Source: Lachnospiraceae bacterium UBA4348 (GTDB lineage: Bacteria; Bacillota; Clostridia; Lachnospirales; Lachnospiraceae). From it: a DNA stretch of 9,750 nucleotides. The stretch covers positions 1 through 9,750 of the forward strand of contig DGTA01000056.1 in the NCBI GenBank assembly GCA_002394165.1, written 5' to 3'. Numbering within the stretch: position 1 is the stretch's first letter; each line of letters begins with the position of its first letter. Below, one piece after another: positions 1 through 6,140 of the stretch. The notes below the pieces were generated by a model, which made no database searches, had not been told where the DNA came from, and saw only the letters and a list, made by a program, of their open reading frames with translations. Both the position numbers and the translations under genes were made by a program.

Positions 1-224
1 ATATCGCCCGTGCGGATGCACTTCTGGCAGGTCGCCACTCTCGTGCGGGGCGGAACCTCCGCGCCGGTAAAATAAGGTTTGAGGGGAGCCATGCCTGCAT
101 TGATGAGCAGCAGGCTCTTGTCATTGTGGGGAACCAGCGAAAAACTGTTCATCACCAGATGGCCTTTGCTCTCAAAGAAATCCAGGAACATCTTCCTGAG
201 TTCATTAACGCCGTACTTTTCCAA
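1..224 (-). CDS. alaS: Alanine--tRNA ligase, N-terminal fragment (runs off left edge)
   Basis: Alanyl-tRNA synthetase charges tRNA-Ala with alanine in the cytoplasm. Only the first 74 or so residues are inside the window. They read as the class II AlaRS N-terminus: EKYGVNELRKMFLDFFESKGH, then VPHNDKSLLLINAGMAPLKPYF (the motif 1 region) and RVATCQKCIRTGD, where the window ends just before motif 2. The gene follows tyrS on the same strand with almost no gap, so the two are probably co-transcribed. Start choice: an ATG at 239 gives 5 extra residues (MEAFV) but has no ribosome binding site. That ATG overlaps a GGAGG (233-237) placed 8 nt before a TTG at 224, and starting at the TTG matches the usual family N-terminus (M-x-KYGVNELR). 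I therefore prefer 224, with 239 as the alternative. The family call is very secure; the exact start is not. Confidence 0.93.
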   Translation of the reverse strand, partial: MEKYGVNELRKMFLDFFESKGHLVMNSFSLVPHNDKSLLLINAGMAPLKPYFTGAEVPPRTRVATCQKCIRTGD

Positions 225-232
225 AACGAACG

Positions 233-237
233 CCTCC
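233..237 (-). promoter_or_regulatory. Ribosome binding site supporting the TTG start of alaS
   Basis: GGAGG on the minus strand, 8 nt before TTG at 224-222. It overlaps the upstream ATG (237-239), which itself has only a poor GGA one base away. The geometry favours initiation at TTG. Confidence 0.55.
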
Positions 238-247
238 ATTTCCGTTA

Positions 248-1471
248 TCAATCCATTATGATCTTTTTGAATTTTTTCTTTCCCCTGCGGAGCATGATGC
301 CCTCGCCGTTCAGCTTTTCACCCGCGATCAGGGCCCTGACATCCGTAACTGCATCTCCGTCCACGCTTACGCCGCCCTGTTCGATGGCCCTGCGCGCTTC
401 GTTTCTCGTAGCGGAAAGACCAGACTTGACGAGCATGCTGATCACATCGATGGCCCCGTCCTTCAGGTCCGCTTCTTCCAGTCTGCAGGTCGGGATCTCC
501 GCGGCCGCGCCCTGTCCGAAGAGCGCTTTGGCTCCGTCCTGAGCTTTCTGGGCTTCTTCCTGGCCGTGTACGAGCTTCGTCAGTTCATAAGCCAGGATCT
601 CCTTGGCCGTATTGAGCTGAGCGCCTTCCCAGCTGTTCATCTCATTGATCTGTTCGATGGGCAGGAATGTCAGAAGGCGGATGCACTTAAGCACATCGGC
701 ATCGCCGACATTGCGCCAGTACTGATAAAAATCAAAGGGCGATGTCTTGTTGGGATCAAGCCAGACCGCTCCGGACTGGGTCTTGCCCATCTTCTTCCCC
801 TCTGAGTTAAGGAGCAGCGTGATGGTCATCGCATAGGCGTCTTTCCCGAGCTTCCTGCGGATCAGCTCCGTGCCCGCGAGCATGTTGCTCCACTGGTCAT
901 CGCCGCCGAACTGCATGTTGCAGCCGTACTTCTTGTACAGCATATAGAAATCATACGCCTGCATGATCATGTAATTGAACTCGAAGAAGCTCAGGCCCTT
1001 CTCCATGCGCTGCTTATAGCATTCCGCACGCAGCATGTTGTTCACGGAGAAATGAGCGCCCACCTCGCGCAGCAGTTCGATATAGTTCAGATCCAGCAGC
1101 CAGTCGGCATTGTTGACCATCTGGGCCTTTCCGTCCGAAAAATCGATAAAACGGCTCATCTGATGCTTGAAGCAGTCGATATTGTGATTGATCGTCTCCT
1201 CGGTCATCATGGGGCGCATATCGGTGCGGCCGGAGGGATCACCGACCATGCCTGTTCCGCCGCCGAGCAGAGCGATCGGCTTATTGCCGGCCATCTGAAG
1301 TCTCTTCATCAGGCACAGCGCCATAAAATGCCCGACGTGAAGGCTGTCTGCAGTCGGATCAAAACCGATATAGAAGGTGGCTTTTCCGTTGTCGATCATA
1401 TCCCTGATCTCCGCCTCATCGGTCACCTGTGCGATCAGTCCCCTCTGCTGCAGTTCCTCATAACAAGTCAT
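248..1471 (-). CDS. tyrS: Tyrosine--tRNA ligase
   Basis: Tyrosyl-tRNA synthetase activates tyrosine with ATP and transfers it to tRNA-Tyr. The 407-residue product has the usual bacterial TyrS length. Counting from the preferred start, the Rossmann fold holds FYIGFDPTADSLHVGH (HIGH motif as HVGH, about 45-48), GGGTGMVGDPSG, the tyrosine/ATP-site segment QFGGDDQWSNM (about 187-197), and the KMSKS loop as KKMGKT (about 226-231). The C-terminal 70 residues form the tRNA-binding S4-like domain (LVKSGLSATRNEARRAIEQGGVSVDG). Start choice: an ATG at 1486 would add MEEKE but has no ribosome binding site. The GGAGG inside it lies 8 nt from the ATG at 1471, giving MTCYEELQQRGL, which resembles other TyrS N-termini. 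The TGA stop is followed after a few bases by alaS. The leader is only about 45 nt, so there is no T-box. Confidence 0.97.
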   Translation of the reverse strand: MTCYEELQQRGLIAQVTDEAEIRDMIDNGKATFYIGFDPTADSLHVGHFMALCLMKRLQMAGNKPIALLGGGTGMVGDPSGRTDMRPMMTEETINHNIDCFKHQMSRFIDFSDGKAQMVNNADWLLDLNYIELLREVGAHFSVNNMLRAECYKQRMEKGLSFFEFNYMIMQAYDFYMLYKKYGCNMQFGGDDQWSNMLAGTELIRRKLGKDAYAMTITLLLNSEGKKMGKTQSGAVWLDPNKTSPFDFYQYWRNVGDADVLKCIRLLTFLPIEQINEMNSWEGAQLNTAKEILAYELTKLVHGQEEAQKAQDGAKALFGQGAAAEIPTCRLEEADLKDGAIDVISMLVKSGLSATRNEARRAIEQGGVSVDGDAVTDVRALIAGEKLNGEGIMLRRGKKKFKKIIMD

Positions 1472-1479
1472 TTCCTTTT

Positions 1480-1484
1480 CCTCC
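1480..1484 (-). promoter_or_regulatory. Ribosome binding site that decides the tyrS start
   Basis: GGAGG, 8 nt upstream of ATG at 1471-1469. The upstream in-frame ATG (1486-1484) shares its G with this site and so is unlikely to be the initiator. Confidence 0.6.
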
Positions 1485-1524
1485 ATCTATTGATATCTTG
1501 ACAGACTTATCCAAACTATCCCAT

Positions 1525-1553
1525 ACTCTAACAACAGTCCCTGTCTTTGTCAA
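1525..1553 (-). promoter_or_regulatory. Promoter of tyrS-alaS
   Basis: On the minus strand, TTGACA (1553-1548, perfect -35), a 17-nt spacer, and TAGAGT (1530-1525, 4 of 6 matches to TATAAT). The predicted start near 1517 leaves a leader of about 45 nt before the preferred tyrS ATG. Confidence 0.75.
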
Positions 1554-1575
1554 GCATCATCCCGGGCTTGACGAA

Positions 1576-1607
1576 GGCTTTGGAGCCCTCTCCGGAGTGC
1601 CTTTTTT
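1576..1607 (+). terminator. Possible intrinsic terminator between the divergent promoters
   Basis: On the plus strand GGCTTTGGAG (1576-1585) can fold with CTCCGGAGTGCC (1590-1601) around a CCCT loop, with two G-U pairs and a small bulge, followed directly by six T (1602-1607). It has the shape of a rho-independent terminator, but no plus-strand gene lies upstream within reach. It may block antisense or read-through transcription before the rnhA promoter, or be chance. Confidence 0.3.
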
Positions 1608-1617
1608 GCGGAATTGT

Positions 1618-1646
1618 TTTACATCCTTCCGGCAACGTGATAGAAT
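1618..1646 (+). promoter_or_regulatory. Promoter of the rnhA-DAHP synthase-hicB run
   Basis: TTTACA (1618-1623), a 17-nt spacer, then TAGAAT (1641-1646); both hexamers match the sigma-A consensus at 5 of 6 positions. It is divergent from the tyrS promoter. The expected start near 1653 gives a leader of about 57 nt. Confidence 0.75.
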
Positions 1647-1647
1647 A

Positions 1648-1698
1648 TTTTTCGGTTTTTTCCGAAAAAGACAGGCCGGTCTTAAACCGGCCCCGAAA
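1648..1698 (+). promoter_or_regulatory. Tandem inverted repeats in the rnhA leader
   Basis: TTTTTCGG (1648-1655) is complementary to CCGAAAAA (1662-1669) across six T. GGCCGGT (1674-1680) is complementary to ACCGGCC (1686-1692) around CTTAA. A second CCGAAA (1693-1698) runs into the ribosome binding site AAAGGAA (1696-1702) and could compete for the same TTTCGG. The base pairing is seen; any regulatory effect is inference. The first arm begins slightly before the predicted transcription start. Confidence 0.4.
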
Positions 1699-1709
1699 GG
1701 AACGATCAA

Positions 1710-2183
1710 ATGCTTGTAAACATTTATACCGACGGCGCTGCCAGGGGTAATCCCGGGCCCGGCGGTTACGGAACCATCCTCGAATATGTAGACAGCACCG
1801 GAAAGCTTCACACGCGTGAGTACTCTCAGGGATACCGCCTTACGACCAACAACCGCATGGAGCTGCTGGCCGCCATCGTCGGCCTTGAGGCCCTGACAAA
1901 GCCCTGCAGCGTCATCCTCCACTCAGATTCAAAGTATCTGACGGATGCCTTCAATCAGCACTGGGTGGAAGGCTGGATACGGCGCGGCTGGAAAAGAGCC
2001 GGGAACGAACCGGTAAAGAACATCACGCTGTGGAAAAGACTGCTCGCCGCCAAGGAAGGCCATGATGTGCGTTTTGTCTGGGTGAAGGGCCATGCCGGCC
2101 ACCCTCAGAATGAAAAATGCGACGCGCTCGCAACGCAGGCGGCGGATGGCACGAACCTGATCGAGGACGATCTGGGCGAATAA
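1710..2183 (+). CDS. rnhA: Ribonuclease HI
   Basis: RNase HI cleaves the RNA strand of RNA-DNA hybrids, removing R-loops and primer RNA. At 157 residues it matches the short bacterial RNase HI class, without an N-terminal hybrid-binding domain. All catalytic positions can be placed: D8 in YTDGAARGNPGPGGYG, E51 in NNRMELLAA, D73 in HSDSKYLTDA, the flexible-loop H128 in VKGHAGHPQNEKCDALA, and D138 in the same stretch. The Trp/Lys-rich substrate-handle region (HWVEGWIRRGWKRAGNEPVKNITLWK, about 84-109, interrupted here only for reading) is also present. The ribosome binding site is AAAGGAA, about 7 nt before the ATG. It is the first gene of a plus-strand run, 19 nt before the DAHP synthase gene. 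No anomalies seen. Confidence 0.97.
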   Translation: MLVNIYTDGAARGNPGPGGYGTILEYVDSTGKLHTREYSQGYRLTTNNRMELLAAIVGLEALTKPCSVILHSDSKYLTDAFNQHWVEGWIRRGWKRAGNEPVKNITLWKRLLAAKEGHDVRFVWVKGHAGHPQNEKCDALATQAADGTNLIEDDLGE

Positions 2184-2202
2184 AAAAAGGAGTAACACCA
2201 TT

Positions 2203-3243
2203 ATGTCAATGCATTTTGTCAAAAAGCTGCCCATCCCCGCGGATGTCAAACGGCATATCCCGCTCTCCGACGATCTTAAAAAGATCAAGAACGAGCGCGA
2301 TGCCATGATCCGGAAAGTCTTCACCGGCGAGGATGACCGCTTTATCATGATCATCGGTCCCTGCTCGGCTGACAGCCAGGACTCAGTCTGCGATTATGTC
2401 GGGCGCCTGGCCAAGGTCCAGGATAAGGTCGGCGACCGGATCATCCTGATCCCGCGCATCTACACCAATAAACCCAGGACAACCGGCCAGGGCTACAAGG
2501 GAATGCTCCATCAGCCGGATCCGGAAAAGAAGCCCGACCTGCTGGCAGGCATCATCGCCATACGCGAGATGCATATCCGCGCCATCCGCGAGACCGGCCT
2601 GACAGCTGCGGATGAGATGCTCTATCCTGAAAATTATCGTTACCTGGATGACCTGCTCTCCTACGTGGCCATCGGTGCCAGATCCGTGGAGGACCAGCAG
2701 CACAGGATGACCGTCAGCGGCATGGATGTACCCGCAGGCATGAAAAACCCCACCAGCGGCGACCTGTCGGTCATGTTCAACTCCGTGCAGGCTGCACAGA
2801 GCAAGCACAACTTCCTCTACCGCGGCTGGGATGTGAAGACCGACGGCAACGACCTGGCGCACGTGATCCTTCGCGGCGCGGTCAACAAGCACGGCAACTG
2901 CCAGCCCAACTATCACTACGAGGACCTCATGCTCCTGCTGGAGATGTACGCAAAACGCGGCCTTTTAAACCCCGCCGTCATCGTTGACACCAACCATTCC
3001 AACTCCAACAAGCAGTACAAAGAGCAGATCCGTATCAGCGAGGAAGTCATGCACAGCCGCAGCTGCAATCCCGAGATCAGGGAAATGGTCAAGGGGCTGA
3101 TGGTGGAAAGCTACATTGTCGAGGGTTCACAGCAGATCGGGGAAGGTTCCCACGTCTACGGCCAGTCCATCACGGACGGATGCCTGGGCTGGGAGGACAG
3201 CGAAAAGCTGATCTACCGCATCTATGATCTCTGCGTCAGATAA
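2203..3243 (+). CDS. 3-deoxy-7-phosphoheptulonate synthase (DAHP synthase, type I AroF/G/H class)
   Basis: This enzyme condenses phosphoenolpyruvate and erythrose 4-phosphate to DAHP, the first step of the shikimate pathway to Phe, Tyr and Trp. The 346-residue length is close to the E. coli AroF/G/H enzymes. Visible family motifs are IGPCSAD with metal ligand C54, the PEP-site PRIYTNKPRTTGQGYKG (85-100), AIGARSVEDQQHR (156-168), KNPTSGD (181-187), DTNHSNSNKQ with H265, VESYIVEGSQQ with E302, and SITDGCLGWED with D325, so all four metal ligands are in place. The N-terminal extension (about 45 residues), which carries oligomer and feedback contacts in AroG, is present, so the isoform is probably inhibited by an aromatic amino acid; which one cannot be read from sequence. 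An AGGAG lies 10 nt before the ATG, which favours 2203 over the ATG at 2209. The symbol aroF/G/H is left open. Confidence 0.96.
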   Translation: MSMHFVKKLPIPADVKRHIPLSDDLKKIKNERDAMIRKVFTGEDDRFIMIIGPCSADSQDSVCDYVGRLAKVQDKVGDRIILIPRIYTNKPRTTGQGYKGMLHQPDPEKKPDLLAGIIAIREMHIRAIRETGLTAADEMLYPENYRYLDDLLSYVAIGARSVEDQQHRMTVSGMDVPAGMKNPTSGDLSVMFNSVQAAQSKHNFLYRGWDVKTDGNDLAHVILRGAVNKHGNCQPNYHYEDLMLLLEMYAKRGLLNPAVIVDTNHSNSNKQYKEQIRISEEVMHSRSCNPEIREMVKGLMVESYIVEGSQQIGEGSHVYGQSITDGCLGWEDSEKLIYRIYDLCVR

Positions 3244-3265
3244 CCGGAATAAGGAGGATTGAGAT

Positions 3266-3544
3266 ATGAAGCTGATCTATCCGGCAGTAGTCCGGCAGAA
3301 TGAAAATGGCAGGTTCGAAGCCTACATGCCCGATCTTGAAGGATGCCATGCCAGCGCCGATACCTACGACGAAGTGATGAACGACCTTAACGCGGCAGCC
3401 CTCGAATGGATCGAGGTGGAGCTGATGGAAGATGATCCTTATCTCCCCCCTGTCTCCGACGAGGAAGACCTGGTTTTGAAGGAAGGCGAGTATGTCCGCC
3501 TGGTCAGCCTTACGATCAGGCTGACGGACGGCTGGGACGAATAA
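3266..3544 (+). CDS. Orphan HicB-like protein (antitoxin fold)
   Basis: A 92-residue acidic protein. The start (KLIYPAVVRQNENGRFEAYMPDLEGCHASADTYDEVMNDLNAAALEW, seen in shorter pieces here) is the HicB/UPF0150 fold: a two-stranded opening, a PDLEGC motif at 22-27 and a helix with regularly spaced Ala/Leu. HicB proteins neutralise the HicA mRNA-cleaving toxin. No HicA-like ORF lies on either side: upstream is the DAHP synthase, downstream the terminator and tRNA. The C-terminal ribbon-helix-helix or HTH domain of many HicBs is also missing; the protein ends at LVSLTIRLTDGWDE. It is therefore more likely a stand-alone HicB-family protein than an active autoregulating antitoxin. A strong AAGGAGG (3251-3257) sits 8 nt before the ATG. 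The 22-nt gap to the upstream gene suggests co-transcription. Confidence 0.85.
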   Translation: MKLIYPAVVRQNENGRFEAYMPDLEGCHASADTYDEVMNDLNAAALEWIEVELMEDDPYLPPVSDEEDLVLKEGEYVRLVSLTIRLTDGWDE

Positions 3545-3549
3545 AAAAG

Positions 3550-3585
3550 ACCGTTCTTAAGGGACCCCCTTAAGAACGGTTTTTT
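3550..3585. terminator. Bidirectional intrinsic terminator (hicB side and tRNA-Gly side)
   Basis: A perfect 14-bp stem, ACCGTTCTTAAGGG (3550-3563) with CCCTTAAGAACGGT (3567-3580), closes a 3-nt loop. T5 follows on the plus strand. The mirror A-run (3543-3548) gives a T-run on the minus strand. It begins 5 bases after the hicB-like stop and lies downstream of the tRNA on the other strand, so it can end both transcripts. Confidence 0.9.
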
Positions 3586-3612
3586 AATGTGCAAAAAATT
3601 GAGAATCAAAAA

Positions 3613-3684
3613 AGCGCGAGACGGGATTCGAACCCGCGACCCTCGCCTTGGCAAGGCGATACTCCACCACTGAGCCACTCGCGC
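3613..3684 (-). tRNA. tRNA-Gly (anticodon GCC)
   Basis: A 72-nt cloverleaf on the minus strand. The acceptor stem GCGCGAG (3684-3678) pairs with CTCGCGC (3620-3614); the D arm is GCTC...GAGT; the anticodon loop TTGCCAA gives anticodon GCC; the T arm is GCGGG TTCGAAT CCCGT. The discriminator is U (3613), as expected for tRNA-Gly. CCA is not encoded: the base after the discriminator begins a T-run, so the 3' end must be made by a CCA-adding enzyme. It has its own promoter and ends at the terminator shared with the hicB-like gene. Confidence 0.97.
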
Positions 3685-3714
3685 AAACCGTTGTATTTCC
3701 AACGGACGTTCTTT

Positions 3715-3743
3715 ATATTACATCACAATACAGGTCTTGTCAA
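3715..3743 (-). promoter_or_regulatory. Promoter of tRNA-Gly
   Basis: TTGACA (3743-3738), a 17-nt spacer and TAATAT (3720-3715) on the minus strand, placing the start about 24 nt before the tRNA 5' end. It lies only 21 nt past the stop codon of the upstream methyltransferase-like gene, with no terminator between them. Confidence 0.8.
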
Positions 3744-3764
3744 CCACAAAATGTATTTTTCTTA

Positions 3765-5267
3765 TCAACTTTCTTTTCGGCTGAAAATGACGACCAAAAT
3801 ACCGGTCCCGCGCCTGTCATCGAGCGCTGCCTGCGAGGCGATCTTAAACCTGCCGTCCCGCGCGATGCACTTAGCCGCCAGCTCCGGCCTGGGCGTATAC
3901 AGGACCAGTACCGCCCCGTCTGCCAGAAGCTCCGGGATCTTTTCGAAGAAAGCCTTATACAGGCCTTCGGGCTCCTGCCGCATGCCGGTGAGCGGATCCG
4001 TCTGCGCCGCGGGCATATCCGTGATGACCTCATCAAAGGGCCTGTCATGAGTAAAAGTCAGGATGTCCCTGTTCACGAAACGGATGTCCCTGCCTGCCAA
4101 AGCGGCATTCTCCCGTCCCTTTGCGATCGCCTCCCCGAATATGTCCGTTCCGTAGAGTTCTTTGGCCGGAACGGCCTGATCGCGCTCGATCAGCATCGTT
4201 CCCACGCCGCAGAACGGGTCGAGAACTTTTGCCCCCTCTTTGAGGTACGAATCCGCGAAGCGCACCGTCAGCGCCGCGTTTACCGGAGAGATCGATTCCG
4301 AGGTAAATTCCTTCCGGTACTCAAACCGCTTATCGGGAATGGTGCAGAGCTTCAGGCAGGGGATATAGTCCCCCTCCCTGCGCCTGAGCAGCCGGATCTC
4401 CACTTCGTAATCAGAAACAGAATTGGCCAGCCGGCTCTCCTTCTGCTCCAGTGAAGCACACAGTCTCCTGATCTTTGTGCCCGTCTTTTCCTCTCCCTTG
4501 ATCTCCACGCGGTAGCGGTAGATACCGCCCGCCTCATGCATGGTGTCGAGGAACGCGGGAATGCCGGCTCCCGCGAGCATCTCACCGGCTTCATAAGGAT
4601 CCTCAGGCACCGCCTGAAGGCCGGGTATGGGAAAGAGCAGCTCCGTATAGGTCCGGATGCCCAGCACCTGTTTTAAATCCGCTCCGTGGAACCTTGCTCC
4701 GGCTCCCAGGCCCCTGACCGAGGCCGCCTTAACCTGGGCGATAGTCAGATCCCTCAGGGCCCGGCTGGTGAGCAGGATCACATCCACCTTCCGCCCGGGA
4801 AGACGGAAATGATGCCTGTCCGGATCCTTCTTTTTCCAGATGATGTCTCTGAGCGCGCGCAGTTCCAGAGCCAGATGCTTCTGGTCGGGGCCGGATACAT
4901 CCGCTCCGGCAAGCTCCCTCTCGCGCTCTTCAAGCATGGGCAGCCAGGGACCACAGTCCATCTTCGAAACGGCCTTCAGGTAATCGGCTCTGACAAAAAG
5001 GGTCTTTTCCTTTTCATAGGCATCAAAAAGAAACGGAAGACAAGCTTCCGTTTCCAGTTCGCCCAGGATCAGGGCGGCATTTTTCCTCACCTTGGGATCC
5101 TCATGTTTAAGAAGAGCGGCCAAAAGATCCGTCTCCTCCCTCAGGCACTCTTTCGCGGCCCCCGCATCCTCCTGTGACAGGAGAGGCCGGATGGCGATCA
5201 GCGTCTGGCGGATATCGGTTCCTTCCCTGAGCTTCTCAAGCAGATCATTCAAAAGATCCGGTGTCAT
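3765..5267 (-). CDS. HEAT-repeat protein with C-terminal TRM11/RlmL-like RNA methyltransferase domain
   Basis: A 500-residue protein in three parts. Residues 1-110 are helical with HEAT-like repeats (HEDPKVRKNAALILGELETEA). Residues about 150-300 look like a THUMP-type RNA-binding region (VDVILLTSRALRDLTIAQVKAAS..., then KIRRLC..). Residues about 310-500 are a Rossmann SAM methyltransferase: FTSESISPVNAALTVRF leads in, motif I is VLDPFCGVGTMLIE (348-361) and the acidic motif II is LYGTDIF. This layout is that of guanine-N2 methyltransferases acting on tRNA or rRNA (Trm11/Trm14/RlmL type); the substrate is unknown. Motif IV, usually D/N-PP-Y/F, reads ITDMPA (415-420), so the second proline and the aromatic residue are absent. 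Its ATG overlaps the stop of the upstream amidase as ATGA, implying translational coupling. Family assignment is good; catalytic activity is uncertain. Confidence 0.85.
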   Translation of the reverse strand: MTPDLLNDLLEKLREGTDIRQTLIAIRPLLSQEDAGAAKECLREETDLLAALLKHEDPKVRKNAALILGELETEACLPFLFDAYEKEKTLFVRADYLKAVSKMDCGPWLPMLEERERELAGADVSGPDQKHLALELRALRDIIWKKKDPDRHHFRLPGRKVDVILLTSRALRDLTIAQVKAASVRGLGAGARFHGADLKQVLGIRTYTELLFPIPGLQAVPEDPYEAGEMLAGAGIPAFLDTMHEAGGIYRYRVEIKGEEKTGTKIRRLCASLEQKESRLANSVSDYEVEIRLLRRREGDYIPCLKLCTIPDKRFEYRKEFTSESISPVNAALTVRFADSYLKEGAKVLDPFCGVGTMLIERDQAVPAKELYGTDIFGEAIAKGRENAALAGRDIRFVNRDILTFTHDRPFDEVITDMPAAQTDPLTGMRQEPEGLYKAFFEKIPELLADGAVLVLYTPRPELAAKCIARDGRFKIASQAALDDRRGTGILVVIFSRKES

Positions 5268-6103
5268 TGTTCCTGCGGTACCTCCAGCGCGTTGGTCTCA
5301 AGGAATGCCGTCAGTTCGTCGACGGTCTCCCTCTCCTTCATCTGTTCGGCAAGAATCGCTTCCTGCTCGGCGATCACCTCATCCATGCACTCCTGGCGGT
5401 AGGCTTCCACATCGTCAAGGAAATCCTCCCAGGCCTCCGGATGCTCCACAAAATACTTGGGGCAGATCTTGCCGGTCACATCGTAGTGACGGATGATCTG
5501 GCTGCGTTCCAGGTCGTACAGATCCGCCAGGTAAGCCGTCAGCTTCACCAGGCTGTTGTAGGTCTGCTTGGTCAGCTTGCCCGAGGCCGTCATATGGCAG
5601 TTCTCAATGGAGATCGAATGATCGTTGTAGCTGTTGCTGGCATAGGCCACCTCGCCGTCCGGCACGCACTGGATGATCTCACCCTTGGTGCCGACCACGT
5701 AGTTGGCGCTCATCGAGACATCCTTCAGATCCTTCAGGCTCTCAAAATAATCATGATTCTCCTGAGCCGTCGTTCTCGGATTGCCCAGATAATGGATCAC
5801 GATCGCATCGATGGTCTTACACTCTTCACCGGGCCTTGAATACTTGTTTACCGTCAGGAACTGCTCATCTATGTCGGGCCGCGGAACGTAGACGATCGTC
5901 TCGGTCTCGGTCTCGGACTCCGTATTCATGATGTAATTAAGATGCACTTCCTCGTCCACCAGCGGGTCCTTATCATCGGTTCCGCGGACGACAAACAAAA
6001 GTACGGCAAAACCCGCCAGCAGGGCGGCTACCTCGATGAATATGATCCAGAAAAGCGCATGTCCGGATTTTTTTCGCGATGGTCTGCCATTATCGGGATT
6101 CAT
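5264..6103 (-). CDS. Membrane-anchored N-acetylmuramoyl-L-alanine amidase (Amidase_2/PGRP fold)
   Basis: This protein would cut the amide bond between MurNAc and the stem peptide of peptidoglycan outside the membrane. The short basic N-terminus (RPSRKKSG) and a single hydrophobic helix at about 17-39 (ALFWIIFIEVAALLAGFAVLLFV) anchor it with the C-terminal part outside. A low-complexity acidic linker (SETETETE, 62-69, encoded by three copies of a 6-bp repeat at 5898-5915) leads to the catalytic domain. The T7 lysozyme-like zinc site is complete: H104 in IVIHYLGN, H206 and C214 in RHYDVTGKICPKYF, with K212 and Y135 at the catalytic positions. A Glu-rich tail (235-270) looks like a coiled coil. 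The ribosome binding site is GAGGA. It lies 37 nt downstream of guaB without a terminator and overlaps the next gene by 4 nt. Confidence 0.92.
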   Translation of the reverse strand: MNPDNGRPSRKKSGHALFWIIFIEVAALLAGFAVLLFVVRGTDDKDPLVDEEVHLNYIMNTESETETETIVYVPRPDIDEQFLTVNKYSRPGEECKTIDAIVIHYLGNPRTTAQENHDYFESLKDLKDVSMSANYVVGTKGEIIQCVPDGEVAYASNSYNDHSISIENCHMTASGKLTKQTYNSLVKLTAYLADLYDLERSQIIRHYDVTGKICPKYFVEHPEAWEDFLDDVEAYRQECMDEVIAEQEAILAEQMKERETVDELTAFLETNALEVPQEQ

Positions 6104-6140
6104 GAGTTCCTCACTGTCTGCACTATGGTCGTCGTTTCAG

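Noticed and set aside
126..542. Plus-strand ORFs opposite tyrS and alaS (126-542, 1052-1501)
   Set aside because: Low-complexity shadow frames of the two synthetase genes, lacking ribosome binding sites.
3439..3702. 87-residue minus-strand ORF next to hicB as a possible HicA toxin
   Set aside because: The N-terminal part is a translation through the tRNA-Gly gene and the rest is antisense to the hicB-like gene; it has no HicA features.
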